Positions 22,501-30,236 of a stretch of DNA of 64,000 bases are shown here, piece by piece. Under the pieces are notes generated by a model. That model was not told where the DNA came from, did no database searches, and saw only the letters and a list, made by a program, of their open reading frames with translations. Each line of letters starts with the position of its first letter. Positions within the stretch are counted from its first letter, which is position 1. The translations under genes were made by a program, and so were the position numbers. This DNA is from Luidia sarsii (Eukaryota > Echinodermata > Asteroidea > Paxillosida > Luidiidae): the NCBI GenBank assembly GCA_949987565.1, contig OX465107.1, positions 3,715,632 to 3,779,631 on the forward strand, read 5' to 3'.

Positions 22501-25500
22501 ACAGGCTATCCACACGGCGTATGGCGAGGTGCTTGATTGACCTGGTTGGTTGCATTGCAACCCTGTGTGGCATACATTGTATCTATGGACAATAGGCGTT
22601 ATCGCAGTCAAGTCGTGACATAATCGTCAGCTTCAGGCTGTCAGCGTGCGTTGGTCGAGTCATTATCAGCTCGTTCATAAGTGAAAAGCAAACCCGGCTC
22701 TTTGATAACCACGGTTCCCCCATGATCCCAAACGCAAAACTAGATCCTAAAAAAAATCACGTTGTATACTGGGAAGTGCGCTGACTTCTTTGAAGGGTCG
22801 TCCGAAGGTCATGCGGGCGAAAGCTCTCGGGGTGGGGGGGGGGGGGGGGTTAGGGGCGCAATTATCTAAACATTATTTGCCGTCTTTAAATTGACCCAAA
22901 GCTACCAACAAAATTGCATAAAAGGCTGCAGCTGGCCAAGCTTGTTGAGACTGTCCGTGGCAAAGCTTGTTGCAATAAGCATGCACTGCTTCAATGCTGT
23001 GGATCTATGTGTGAACAATCAAAGCACAAATGCACTTTGATTAGCTGTGCAAATTTAATTCCTTGGTTTAATCAGAGATGCAGGGTCTTTTTTTATTGAT
23101 TTCGGTGTCCGAAGTCCACAAGTTGGGCTGTCAGTGACAAGAAATTAGTCACTAGTCGATATTCTTGAACCATCGGTGGCGAAAATGATGGTGAAATACA
23201 TGTACTGCTCATATTAATGTCTATTATATGCTGCTTGCGTATTTATTTTTTTTCACAAAGGACGCTGACCGTCTCTCTTATGTCGTTTCAAATTTAAAAA
23301 AAAAGGACGCCGTCACTTGGTAACTTAGTAGACAATTTTTAGATGAGGAGAAATTGCAGGAGTCAACTCAATTGACCTTTCGGGGTTTTTTCTCGTGCGG
23401 TCGAGCGCTCATGAAGCCCCCGTAATTATTTCCGCTGACCGTGAGTCAGACGTAAATCCGATATACTAATGTGTTGTCATAGGTGGTCTGGCCGCTTCGT
23501 GTTGCACGACAGAGAGGGAACCTCGAATCTCCGACGACGAGGGAGAGAAAGAGAGAAAGAGACAGAGAGGAAGAGAGAGAGAGAGAGGGGGAGAGAGAGA
23601 GAAAGAGAGAGAGGGAGTGAGAGAGAGGAAGGAAGAGAGAGGGAAGAAGAGAGACAGAGAGAGTGAGAGAGAGAAAGAGGGGGAGAGGAGGGAGAGAGAG
23701 TTAGAGACAGCAAGAGGGGAGAGGGAGAGGAGAGGGAGCGAGAGAGTGAGAGAGAGGGAGGAAGAGAGAGGGAGGAAGAGAGACAGAGAGAGTGAGAGAG
23801 AAAGAGAGAGAGGGAGTGAGAGAGAGAGGAAGGAAGAGAGAGGGAAGAAGAGAGACAGAGAGAGTGAGAGAAAGAAAGAGGGGGAGAGAGTTAGAGACAG
23901 CAAGAGGGGAGAGGGAGAGGGTATAGGGAGAGAGGGAGAAAGGGTGGGGAAGAGGGAGCGAGAGAGAGAGAGTGAGAGAGAGTGCGGAAGAGAGAGGGAG
24001 GAAGAGAGACAGAGAGAGTGAGAGAGAAAGAGGGGGAGAGGAGGGAGAGAGAGTTAGAGACAACACGATGGGAGAGGGAGAGGGGAGAAAGAGAGGGGAA
24101 TAGGAGAGAGAATGGGAGAGGGATAGAGAGAGTGAGAGAGAGAGGAAGGAAGAGAGGGAGGAAGAGAGACAGAGAGAGAGAAAGAGGGGAGAGGAGGGGG
24201 AGAGAGTTAGAGTCAGCAAGAGGGGAGAGGGAGAGGGGAGAAAGAGAGGGGAATAGGAGGGAGAATGGGGGAGGGATAGAGAGAGAGGGAGAGAGAGAGC
24301 TGAAGGAAGAGAGGGAGGAAGAGAGAGAGAGAGAGAGAGAGTGAAAGAGGGGGGAGAGAAGGGAGAGAGAGTTAGAGACAGCAAGAGGGGCGAGGGAGAG
24401 GGCAGAAAGAGAGGGGAATAGGAGAGAGAGAGAGTGAGAGAGGGAAAGGGATAGGGAGAGGGAGCGAGAGAGGGAGAGAGAGTAAAAGTGGGAGAGAGAG
24501 AGGTGGAAAGATAGGAAGAAAAAGAGAGGGGAAAGAGAGAGAGAGAGGAGAAAGAGAGAGTGAGAGAGAGAGAAAGGGAGAGGGGAGAGGATATGGAGAG
24601 AGGGAGAAAGGGAGGGGAAGAGGGAGCGAGAAAGGGTGAGAGAGTAAAAGTGGGAGAGCGAGAGATCGAAAGAGAGGGAGTAAAAGAGAGGAGAAAGAGA
24701 GAGAGAGAGGGGGAGAGAGAGAAAGAGAGAGAGAGATAGAGAGGGAGAGAGGGAGATGAGGGAGATGAGAGAGAGAGAGAGAGGGAGAGGGGAGAGAGAT
24801 GAGAGAGAGAGGGGGAGAGGGGAGAGAGATGAGAGAGATGAGAGAGAGAGGTGGGTTAACTTATTAGGCATGGGATCTGGCCTGCTGATTGCGAGGCAGC
24901 GGGCTTTGGATGAGGGTGAGGAGGGGGCGTGGCCCACATGGATGATGGTGGCGTGGGCGTTACGGGCGCCACACTGTATGGACCCGTATGAACGACCGAT
25001 TACCCAAAAAGCCGAGATGATGCCATTAAACTCGACACCGCTGCGTCCATACATATTGCTATTATAGGTATTTGACAGTCGGGGGGTCGGATCGAGTAGT
25101 GCGGGTTTTGGGTAAGGAGTCGCGGACGTCTGGGGCCAGACTTTTCCTGACAATTACACCCCATGCTGTTCAAGCGTTCTTCATTCGCCACTGTTCTTAT
25201 GAGTCTTGGTTTTTGCTATGGAGGAAGAAGGGGGGATGGTTTTGCCGTGCAGATAGATAGCGCATGCTCGCCTCGATGTGAGCTACATCACTTGCCCCGA
25301 GACTATTATAGACACGTGTAGGCCTACACTGTTCGGCAGGTTTGTCCAGCACTTTTAGTTATTTTCAGCCAAACCGGGAGTTTTTTTTCCATTGATCAGT
25401 CTGAGTCCAATAAATCGGCTCCGATAATCGACCAATAATTGATTACCATTATAGGAAGGTTTGCGGTGACACCCTGTATAAGGTCTCTTAAAGGAAGAGG

Positions 25501-27485
25501 TGTGGTTCTGAAAAGTATGCTCTGGCCGTCATCAGGAGAATGTATTTGACTCGGTGTTGGATCACTCCTTATGTACCGGTGGTCGCTGAGGCGGGAAGGC
25601 GGGAAAGATAATCCTCTGGGGGGGGGGGGTTATCCTAAGGGGGCTTAGGTCACTGAGGTGGGAATGGTTACCAGTCGACATGTCGGCTATCACGGGCACA
25701 AAATACTGATCGAATGGCGATTCTCCGACAGTTGTGCACTACAGGACTCGCAACATCGACATGTATATGAAGGCCCGACTTCCTTTTTTGGGGGGGGGGG
25801 GCGGCCGAAAATGCCGACGAAAACCTGCGCCCCTTTAACCCCAGTGGGGGTATTTTATACGTCGTTGGGAAGTGGGGCATTGCCCTATACACAACGGCAT
25901 CGATCGTGCACACTCTGCGCCCAATTTCGCCGCGTGTCAGTAATGACCCGCACCCCCATGCGCTGCACGATTTCTGAACGGCTCATCGGACGTTCACGCC
26001 TGTGTATCCCCCCAGAAAACGATAGACGCTCGGTCGTGATGATGGCATATCAATATTAATGACAGTGACAAGGAGGGCAGCGTGCAGAATGATGAACGGG
26101 TCGTGCATTCGAAACTGCACGTGTATTCCTTCGTTTCTGTTCTCTCCTTCAGAAAGTAGATGTACGCATCGGGACAATATTCAGTCAGAATTACGATTAC
26201 ACGACGTCGGTCTATAGCACCGACTGCAAACGTTACTGGTCAATATACAAGTTCATGGCTGTCCACTTAAAGAAATATTGTGTCAATAGAGAGAGGAAAG
26301 GGCTGTTTATGGCGGTGGTTCAGTTTAGGAGAGAAGGGTAATCAGAGTCACGCGATGTCAAGTTGCTGGGACTGCTACACTGTAAAAAACGAACTGCACC
26401 TCATGCACTTCTGCAATTGCACATATTTGTCGCAGAAACATGAACACTTGAGGCACCAACTGTACTTCATGCACATTAAATACTGCAGCTCAAGCACATG
26501 TGGCTATGTAATCACTTGAGCAAAAGTCGGATGAGGTGCATGAAGTGCTTCATGTACAAGAACATCTCCCTATTTACTGTGCCTCAAGCACATGGAGTGA
26601 AAGTGAGCATCACCTCGTGCGCATGTATCGTGCACCATGTGCCTCAACATACTTCATCCATGTGCATGATGTGAGCACCGTTTTTACAGTGTTATAACCT
26701 ACATCAGGCAACTGAAGACCGGGCGCTGTTATTGATTCAACAGATTGTGCGTCGGTCAGAAATCTCCCAACATGGCGCAGACGACTCCCGTCATGACACG
26801 TATCATAATTCTCAACTGTTATAGAGGGCCCGGCGTTTCGATCCTAGCAGGACCTTTTTTTCTCAAAGGCAACTTTGCCTTTGAGAAAAAGGCCCTGCTA
26901 TATAGGATCGAAACGTCGGGCCCTCTAACTTTTCAGATTGATGTATTGCAGGTCGTTTTAGTCAGTGAGCAGTTTGCAACAGTTCTTGTATTAACTTCGT
27001 ATTATGAATCTAAACGGGTTTTTGTTTTCAATGTACCTGGACCTCTATGTCAGGTTGAATGAGAGGATCAGATAAAAAAAAGTAGCAGAATATGACCTAG
27101 ACTATACCGTATGCACATGGAGTCTACAAAATGATTAAAGAGAAACATCAGACAGTTGGGATTGGGAAGGGATCAAAGTGCACGACTTCTATGTCGTATA
27201 CTTACGGCATTATGTCGTAGGCCTATTCGTACGGCATATACATCGTACGCACGACTTCCAAGGCCCATACGAGATATAAGTCGCACGCACGAGTAAAATC
27301 GCGTACCCACGGGCAATTATTCATGAGTCGTACGGGCGCGATATGTGTCGTATACGTACGAGATATAAGTCGTATATACGAGTTAACTCTTACGTACGAG
27401 ATGACAACTTACCGCTCCGGGATGGGGCCGCCAATCCCAGGACCACACAGGCGCCCAGCAAGAGGACGCTGGCGCGAACCGACAT
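4671..27485 (-). CDS. Secreted Reeler-domain protein with six eight-cysteine CC-x9-C modules (whole gene, nine coding exons)
   Basis: The model joins 27413-27485, 19045-19179, 15033-15264, 14177-14280, 13408-13503, 7298-11020, 6122-6293, 5165-5279 and 4671-4796 on the minus strand. Intron phases in order are 1,1,2,1,1,1,2,0, and every junction matches. The product is 1591 residues: signal peptide 1 to about 24, Reeler domain about 26-180, a short Asp-rich linker 183-213, then six cysteine modules to about 1538 and a polar 41-residue tail. No membrane segment follows the signal peptide, so the protein is probably secreted, perhaps into extracellular matrix. The Reeler call comes from the Y-x-P..TY, FLVS, W-x-AP and GCV-x-F landmarks with paired cysteines. 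The cysteine modules resemble the ECM1/serum albumin double loops in spacing only. Function is unknown. Exon joins are inferred from splice consensus and phase; no transcript was seen. Confidence 0.75.
5165..5279 (-). CDS. Exon 8: second half of cysteine module 6
   Basis: The exon is 115 bases, with a pyrimidine-rich acceptor (cactccttacctag) and strong donor AAA|gtgagt. It encodes residues 1513-1550: a basic lead, CC at 1527/1528, CC-x9-C closing at Cys1538 (CCDVTGEERYRC fits the shared CCxxxGxxRxxC pattern), then a Lys/Arg-rich stretch. Phase 2 in completes Arg1512; it ends in phase 0. Module 6 is thus the only module split between exons. Confidence 0.8.
5985..6095 (+). repeat. Small TIR element next to exon 7
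   Basis: Ends are inverted (gaattggctacggctt at the left, aagccgcagccaattc at the right). A partial copy lies at 14925-14995. It is in intron 7, about 30 bases from the exon 7 donor. Confidence 0.5.
6122..6293 (-). CDS. Exon 7: first half of cysteine module 6
   Basis: The exon is 172 bases, with acceptor cccgtgccacag and donor CAG|gtacgc. It encodes residues 1456-1511: a Gly/Asp-rich lead, then ELLRDCC at 1481/1482, Cys1493 and Cys1506. Spacing CC-x10-C-x12-C is the same as in modules 1 and 3 of the giant exon, which identifies it as part of the same gene although 1 kb of intron separates them. Joining G (exon 6) to GC gives Gly1455. It exits in phase 2. Confidence 0.8.
6370..6515 (+). repeat. 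MITE copy with cgtaacttacg / gcgatgg hairpins
   Basis: A short element built on catcgtaactta..gatg..cgatgcaca..cgatgg motifs. Further copies are at 38780-38930, 44760-44925 and 47935-48345, the last split by unrelated sequence. It lies in intron 6 just upstream of the exon 7 acceptor. Confidence 0.5.
7298..11020 (-). CDS. Exon 6: giant exon with cysteine modules 1-5 and low-complexity inserts
   Basis: This is 3723 bases, open throughout, phase 1 at both ends, between acceptor tctctttatacag and donor G|gtaagt. Cysteines in protein numbering: module 1 240,264/265,276,289,317/318,328; module 2 363,380/381,393,406,418/419,429; module 3 589,611/612,623,636,657/658,668; module 4 726,748/749,759,772,805/806,816; module 5 870,1220/1221,1231,1244,1273/1274,1284; Cys1429 opens module 6. 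The last pair is always CC-x9-C, often with G and R inside (CCxxxGxxRxxC). The middle C-x12-C segment is an amphipathic helix-like stretch starting CL or CF. Between modules lie an Asp-rich tract (460-537), a K/G/R-rich basic stretch (about 912-1116), an EQ/HEQG repeat (about 1118-1190), a second acidic stretch (1288-1345) and ten alanines (1385-1394). Long open frames on the plus strand here are mirror images caused by GC bias. Confidence 0.9.
8091..8330 (-). repeat. In-frame Glu-Gln / His-Glu-Gln-Gly repeat inside exon 6
   Basis: A degenerate 6-bp (GAGCAA) and 12-bp coding repeat encodes EQ dipeptides alternating with GHEQ units over about 80 residues. It sits between the first cysteine and the CC pair of module 5. 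Its purity suggests recent slippage, so length may vary between alleles. Confidence 0.85.
10050..10283 (-). repeat. In-frame Asp-coding microsatellite inside exon 6
   Basis: GAT/GAC/GGT-type triplet repeats encode an Asp-rich, Gly-punctuated tract of about 78 residues between modules 2 and 3. Acidic runs of this kind bind calcium or mineral surfaces in some matrix proteins; that role is inference here. Confidence 0.8.
11745..11888 (+). repeat. MITE with TIR ggccgtgtccgaaacg
   Basis: Inverted ends (ggccgtgtccgaaacg and cgtttcggacacggcc) enclose about 110 bases. A second copy with a degraded left end is at 21722-21832. Both are in introns of the Reeler-module gene. Confidence 0.75.
12592..12777 (+). 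repeat. MITE with a TIR of about 45 bases, copy 1
   Basis: Ends acgcagtggctgttgttacg and its inverse continue into cagtcgtccg(t/a)..ggttccctgact. The core differs little from the copy at 61018-61206. It has landed inside an older repeat whose halves (ggcctcggatcc.. and ..aacccggctcaggctcgg) flank it. Confidence 0.85.
12845..13025 (+). repeat. Dispersed repeat, copy 1
   Basis: Shares ccacacatg..cctgtgggaggataagggcc and a gcgggaggtgca 3' end with 30052-30236. The open frame on the minus strand (12864-13247) runs through it and so is partly repeat-derived. Confidence 0.75.
13408..13503 (-). CDS. Exon 5: short Asp-rich linker
   Basis: The exon is 96 bases encoding residues 183-213. It begins MDPGYGDV and contains a perfect internal direct repeat (ADLGN twice, 15 bases each at DNA level), then DDLVDTLDNLL. 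There is no cysteine, so this is a linker between the Reeler domain and the cysteine modules. Donor G|gtgagt is strong; acceptor gcaag is weaker, with a T-poor tract. Phases 1 and 1 make it removable without a frameshift, so it could be alternatively included. Confidence 0.62.
   Translation of the reverse strand, partial: KWTRDMVTSSLTSATLTSATLMTSSTLWTTF
14177..14280 (-). CDS. Exon 4: end of the Reeler domain
   Basis: The exon is 104 bases, with acceptor tttctccgacag and donor A|gtgagt. It encodes residues 148-181 with the last expected Reeler cysteine, Cys170 (LILCPY), and ends in DNLDKHLN. The helix-like ending before Cys fits the final strand and disulfide of the domain. Phase 2 in and phase 1 out agree with both neighbours. 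A C/G homopolymer run lies just inside the following intron. Confidence 0.75.
14587..14893 (+). repeat. CACTA-like non-autonomous element, copy 1
   Basis: Begins cactgtaaaaac and ends ttttacagt. Subterminal repeats of the form catgtgcttgag / cttcatgcac recur throughout, as in subterminal arrays of CACTA (EnSpm) transposons. It occupies much of intron 3. An inverted copy lies at 26377-26693. Confidence 0.75.
15033..15264 (-). CDS. Exon 3: core of the Reeler domain
   Basis: The exon is 232 bases with an acceptor after a C-rich tract (ccatccccag) and donor AA|gtaagg. It encodes residues 71-146. Visible Reeler landmarks are TVLATDNRF, the strand FLVSTA, the pair Cys96 and Cys115 (the latter in DGCPG), then EWRAP followed by CGCVTF (Cys141, Cys143). 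These match the typical F-x-GFLL-x-A..C..W-x-AP..G-C-V-x-F order of reelin, F-spondin and FRRS1 N-termini. This exon gives the strongest family evidence in the gene outside the large exon. It enters in phase 1 and leaves in phase 2 (AA), completed to Lys147 by exon 4. Confidence 0.83.
15535..15783 (+). repeat. MITE with cgcttaagcggc ends, copy 1
   Basis: Ends are inverted (ggccgatctcatagcgccgc at the left, agcggctctatgaaattggg at the right). The interior has catgagccacagga and aagaagagtggaatacaag. A full copy is at 22138-22384, with partial copies at 43105-43280 and about 46950-47000. Confidence 0.8.
15850..17150 (+). repeat. Duplicated block, left copy
   Basis: Shares collinear segments with 21835-22840: ttcactgg(c/t)gcacttgcgatg, tttttcacgcaaaatggaga, cccgtttcttggacgt, agcaaggac(t/g)ccctcagcgg and aacgcaaaa(t/c)tagatccta. 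About 500 bases (16300-16640 and neighbours) are extra here and belong to another repeat that also occurs inverted at 18330-18660. Confidence 0.7.
16300..16640 (-). repeat. Inverted repeat partner of 18330-18660
   Basis: Motifs such as atggctccgccgagctgat, ggccctatttggctgtg and aatcggctaa occur here and, reverse-complemented, at 18330-18660. Confidence 0.65.
17212..17290 (+). repeat. tRNA-derived SINE head
   Basis: It has A-box TAGCTCAGTTTGGAAGAGC and B-box GGTTCAAATCC with a perfect T stem (ccggg..cccgg). The acceptor stem does not pair, so it is not a functional tRNA gene. The shared segment GAGCTGGTAC links it to the minus-strand copy at 1880-2005. Confidence 0.6.
17549..17802 (+). repeat. 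MITE with a TIR of about 45 bases (tccgtaccacactattcgcc)
   Basis: The left end continues acgggcccgtatgtttgtgc; the right end is its inverse and finishes tatgtggtacgga. The interior is about 160 bases with no coding potential. Confidence 0.8.
17898..18243 (+). repeat. MITE with a TIR of about 65 bases (ttttacaccgcag)
   Basis: Left ttttacaccgcag..tttcgct..gcttgaaaagagactac pairs with right gtagtctcttttgaaggc..atagcgaaa..ctgcggtgtaaaa. It is next to, but distinct from, the element at 17549. Confidence 0.75.
18662..19019 (+). repeat. MITE with TIR aagcccctacacaacattgg, copy 1
   Basis: Ends aagcccctacacaacattgg and taatgctgggtaggggctt are inverted. The interior carries tcgcgaaacaaatgaagcgg. It ends about 26 bases from the donor of exon 2. 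Copy 2 is at 42722-43105 and a diverged relative at 42362-42722. Confidence 0.8.
19045..19179 (-). CDS. Exon 2: first part of the Reeler domain
   Basis: The exon is 135 bases, phase 1 at both ends. The acceptor is preceded by a long pyrimidine run and ends in aacag; the donor is CC|gtaagt. It encodes residues 26-69, containing the domain's first cysteine (Cys31, in DGCPTL) and the Y-x-P-x-x-TY motif (YGYEPNMTY) that in Reeler domains leads into the next strand. The hallmark continues directly into exon 3 after splicing (Leu70-Thr-Val-Leu). It is too short to appear as a long open frame and was found by matching phase and domain. Confidence 0.78.
19739..21645. repeat. Giant imperfect palindrome of tandem units of about 125 bp
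   Basis: The unit reads gcgagacccgttgactagaa, then aggcggacggtgcact, ccttgcgtatcttcagaccg, aacaggtctgagaggatgac and caacctttgaatatcca. Units run forward from 19739 to about 20595, then the same units run inverted to about 21645. The outer arms also pair: aagcaaaagcaaaccaaagt and the ggcaacccttggcctatc region occur in both arms as reverse complements (about 20060-20140 against 21345-21430). Arms differ in unit number, so the palindrome is imperfect. It lies in intron 1. Confidence 0.9.
21835..22840 (+). repeat. Duplicated block, right copy
   Basis: Counterpart of 15850-17150, carrying its own MITE insertion (22138-22384). The two copies flank the 2-kb palindrome. Confidence 0.7.
22138..22384 (+). 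repeat. MITE with cgcttaagcggc ends, copy 2
   Basis: Same orientation as 15535-15783. Here the element has inserted into the duplicated block 21835-22840, between positions that are contiguous at about 16197 in the other block. Confidence 0.8.
23535..24852 (+). repeat. GA-rich (polypurine) tract, 1.3 kb
   Basis: GAGA repeats are punctuated by gagttagagacagcaagagg blocks that recur (near 23699, 23888, 24052, 24205 and 24370), so there is a higher-order unit of about 150-190 bases. It lies in intron 1 and is almost purely purine on the plus strand. The long open frames in it are repeat artefacts. Confidence 0.9.
26377..26693 (-). repeat. CACTA-like non-autonomous element, copy 2 (inverted)
   Basis: Starts cactgtaaaaaacg and ends cgtttttacagtg. 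Interior motifs match the reverse complement of 14587-14893. It lies in intron 1. Confidence 0.75.
26817..26965. repeat. Foldback element with cgaaacgtcgggcc core
   Basis: A hairpin of gggcccggcgtttcgatcct and its complement around ctcaaaggcaa..ttgcctttgag, followed by a shared tail (gtcagtgagcagtttgcaac). Relatives are at 29802-29925, 30255-30375, 34317-34470, 53552-53730 and 53903-53945, with remnants near 47735, 63125 and 63900. Confidence 0.8.
27185..27410. repeat. Degenerate CGTACGAG/ATATAAGTCGTA repeat beside exon 1
   Basis: Short palindromic words (tcgtacg, gtatacg, cgagatataagtcg) recur about ten times and stop at the exon 1 donor. It is unlike the flanking AT-rich sequence. Confidence 0.65.
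27413..27485 (-). CDS. Exon 1: start codon and signal peptide
   Basis: The exon encodes an initiator Met, a short SVRAS head, a hydrophobic core (LLLGACVVLGLAA) and PSRS, a textbook signal peptide with cleavage likely after the AA. An in-frame TGA lies about 100 bases upstream, which supports this ATG as the start. The exon ends at a strong donor (G|gtaagt) in phase 1, leaving G, which combines with AT of exon 2 to give Asp25. The 5' untranslated region continues to the right. No clear TATA box is visible, so the transcription start cannot be placed. An 8.2-kb intron follows. Confidence 0.75.
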
Positions 27486-29149
27486 CACCGGGCAGGAGGA
27501 TGGGGATAGCCGCTGCGCCCGAATGGAGACACTTCCCGCTGCCTCGGCCGGAAAGAGAAAACCAGAACACAAATAGGCGATCCTCTCTCAACAGCTCCCG
27601 GCTCTTCAGCGAAAATGCAGCAACAAACAAAATCTGAGCCCCGAGCTTGTTTGTCCGCATTTAAGTATGCTTTTCCCGTATAGCTTTATCGCTTATCAGA
27701 GCCACGGTGCACAACTCCGGATTGGGTCTTCTCCGTTCCGAGTAATCGTGGTAACGCACTATGTACACACGTAGCCATTTAAGTCAATAGCCAAGGCGTT
27801 ATCTTATCATCCGTAGCCCCATCGATAGTGACGCTGATTGCTATAATAAGCCAAACGAAAGGCCTTTGTTTCTTTCCTTTTGATTTCGGATTAGAGTGCT
27901 TGATGGGGGGGGGGGGCAGGAGGCGGTTGGGTGGGGGTTGGGGCTGGCGCTGGTCACGCATAAAGTGAAGCAACGCGGGGAGATTATGTCATGTACGGGG
28001 AGGGTTTGCCACCGAAGAGGGGGGGGGGTGTTGGCTGATGAGGTCTGACCCAGGCCCTACAGGTCACGGGGGGACGGTGTGATAGACCACAAGCCCTTTC
28101 CCGGAAATGACCTACAGTTAGGTAATGCGATTTTGTTTTGTGCTTCGAAAATTGCTGGCCTACTGAAACGACCTATAGCCTACATACTGATGAAAAGTGA
28201 TGTGCATGCAAACGTTGCAAACTGCTAAGGAGACTCTTAGTTTCTAGTGCAAATGTCTTGACGTCTTGACCCCCGCGTTGTATCATAGATATTACACTGG
28301 AAAGTGGTGGGTTCGATTCCCGGCCGAGCTGCCTGATTTCATTTTTTTTTTCATCAGGCATCGGGCGAAACACCGGGCGCACAATGCTTCCCACGGCGAG
28401 CATGGCAAACCCTCATTGAATTACATATCTCCTCGACGCAAAACGTTCTACGTTCACGTTCTACCTAGAAAGCATGGAGCACTGAAGTGAGCACACGCAT
28501 GAATACATCGAGCTCTCGCCCTTCAAAACCAGGCACCTTCAGCATTTAAGCTCAGAAAATATACTTTGCAACCCTCCCACAGGCTATAGCTAACCATCAC
28601 TGTGGTACAACATTATAACTCAAAGGTCAAAGCTAAATTGCCAGGAGGACGAAAGAAATCGGCGAAATCATCTCCAGATCGGGGTCCACCCTCGTTGTCA
28701 CCGCAGCCAGCCCCCTGACCGTGCTACGACCGCCGACCACCACCACGGGGACTTCGATCGCTGTTTGTTCGGGCGACCCTGATGAAGGGGATCCGCCAGG
28801 GCCAAGTCGACCTGAATGGACGGCATGGACGGCATCGAGACGACGCGTCCGTTGAGTTTGCGTCTAAACGGATCGACGAATTTGAACAAAAGGTCTTCGA
28901 GCTTCGAGGAAAATGGCCCCAATGAACAGAAAGGTACTGCCAAGACCGAGGCGGCGGTGGCATTTAGACTAGAGGGTGGTGTATTCTTCTATTCCCGGCA
29001 GGACAAGACCGTGAGAGTGGCCTGTATACCTATAGGCTCGTGCATGGGTTGCTCTCTCGCCAGTGACTTCTCGTCGAGACAGCGTCTCCGATCGATACAC
29101 GGCCCCCTCTTGCCGACCTGCCCCCCAGCCAGGATATGTAAGCGAGCAA

Positions 29150-29390
29150 CCAGCCTGTTTGCCTCCTTTCACCCACACGCTCTATCTGTCCCACGGGTGC
29201 AGAACGGTGAGGTATTGGAACAGCTTCTTCCCTCATTCTGCCTCCATCTGGAATTCCCTTCCTGGTTCTTGCTTTCTCCCTGCCTACGATCTTGCCATTT
29301 TTCTAGTAAAGGAATGCTAATTCCTATCTCAAACCTTCATAGGTCCCTCTCTATCTCCTTCTTCCGCTCTAGCCCTTACTTATAACCTTG
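29150..29390 (+). pseudogene. Decayed tail of a non-LTR retrotransposon reverse transcriptase ORF
   Basis: A frame gives CRTVRYWNSFFPHSASIWNS followed by LPG and a later DLAIFLVK, which matches the conserved C-terminal R-x-x-x-WN-x-LP..S-x-x-x-FK block of LINE-type polyproteins in invertebrates. The frame breaks soon after at 29320, and only the last about 80 codons are recognisable. No catalytic FADD box is present in the window. This is a 5'-truncated, inactive copy. Confidence 0.55.
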
Positions 29391-30051
29391 AGCGGCTTTT
29401 CAGCAATTGTTTTTGGTGATTTTTCATACAAATGAATACCAACTCCCGCCACACGAGTAAAGTCAATGCGTTCGACCTTGTCCGCTTCCATATAAGGCAG
29501 CGCCCGCGATGCCGCTAATCTCCGGGGAAAGATAATAGCTACACGATACAATCTCGCGGGATCGGAACGCACGACTCCGAGAGTTTCGTGAACGGGTGCG
29601 CAGGCGCCATGCCCTGGCCAGAGGGGGGCGTTACTTGACGACCCCAGCCCGAGTCTGTTGATTTTTTTTTCTTCCACACCTGTGTTACGTGAAAGGCCCA
29701 AAACTGATAATTCTGTGACGGTGGATGTTTACGCAATGCATTTCCGATAATGCACGGTCTATACGCCCCACGGCGAAGCCAAGAATGCTACCAACGATAA
29801 TTATATCTCTCTGCCTTTGAGAAAGGTCCTGCTAGGATCGAAACGTCAGGCCCACTTGAGATTTGCATTTGGGTAATTTTAGTCAGTAAGCAGTTTGCAA
29901 CATTTTTGTTGATCACTCTAATAATAATATTATATTGCTGTATAAAAACAGCGTTCAAAGGTGTGCAGGGCAAGTCGTTCGGACAACGCTTGGCCCAATA
30001 TTATCATAAATGCCATCGTAATCCGACAGTCGGTCTTTTAACCCTAACCGG

Positions 30052-30236
30052 CATTGAAACCACAATTAGCCACACATGTTTTTTTTTCCTGTGGGAGGAT
30101 AAGGGCCATACACCACGACATACCACAGCGTGGTTTTTGTGGTATCCTGTGGTATGTGAGCCTGCTCCTCTGAGGGTACTGTGGTAAATTGCGGTACAGT
30201 GTATACAGTGTGTGTCCTGTGCGGGAGGTGCAAAGC
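30052..30236 (+). repeat. Dispersed repeat, copy 2
   Basis: Same unit and orientation as 12845-13025, with an extra cctctgagggtact insert. Confidence 0.75.

Noticed and set aside
23466..25153. Long Ser/Leu-rich (minus) and Arg/Glu-rich (plus) frames up to 420 codons
   Set aside because: They follow the GA repeat exactly and have no domain, start context or splice border.
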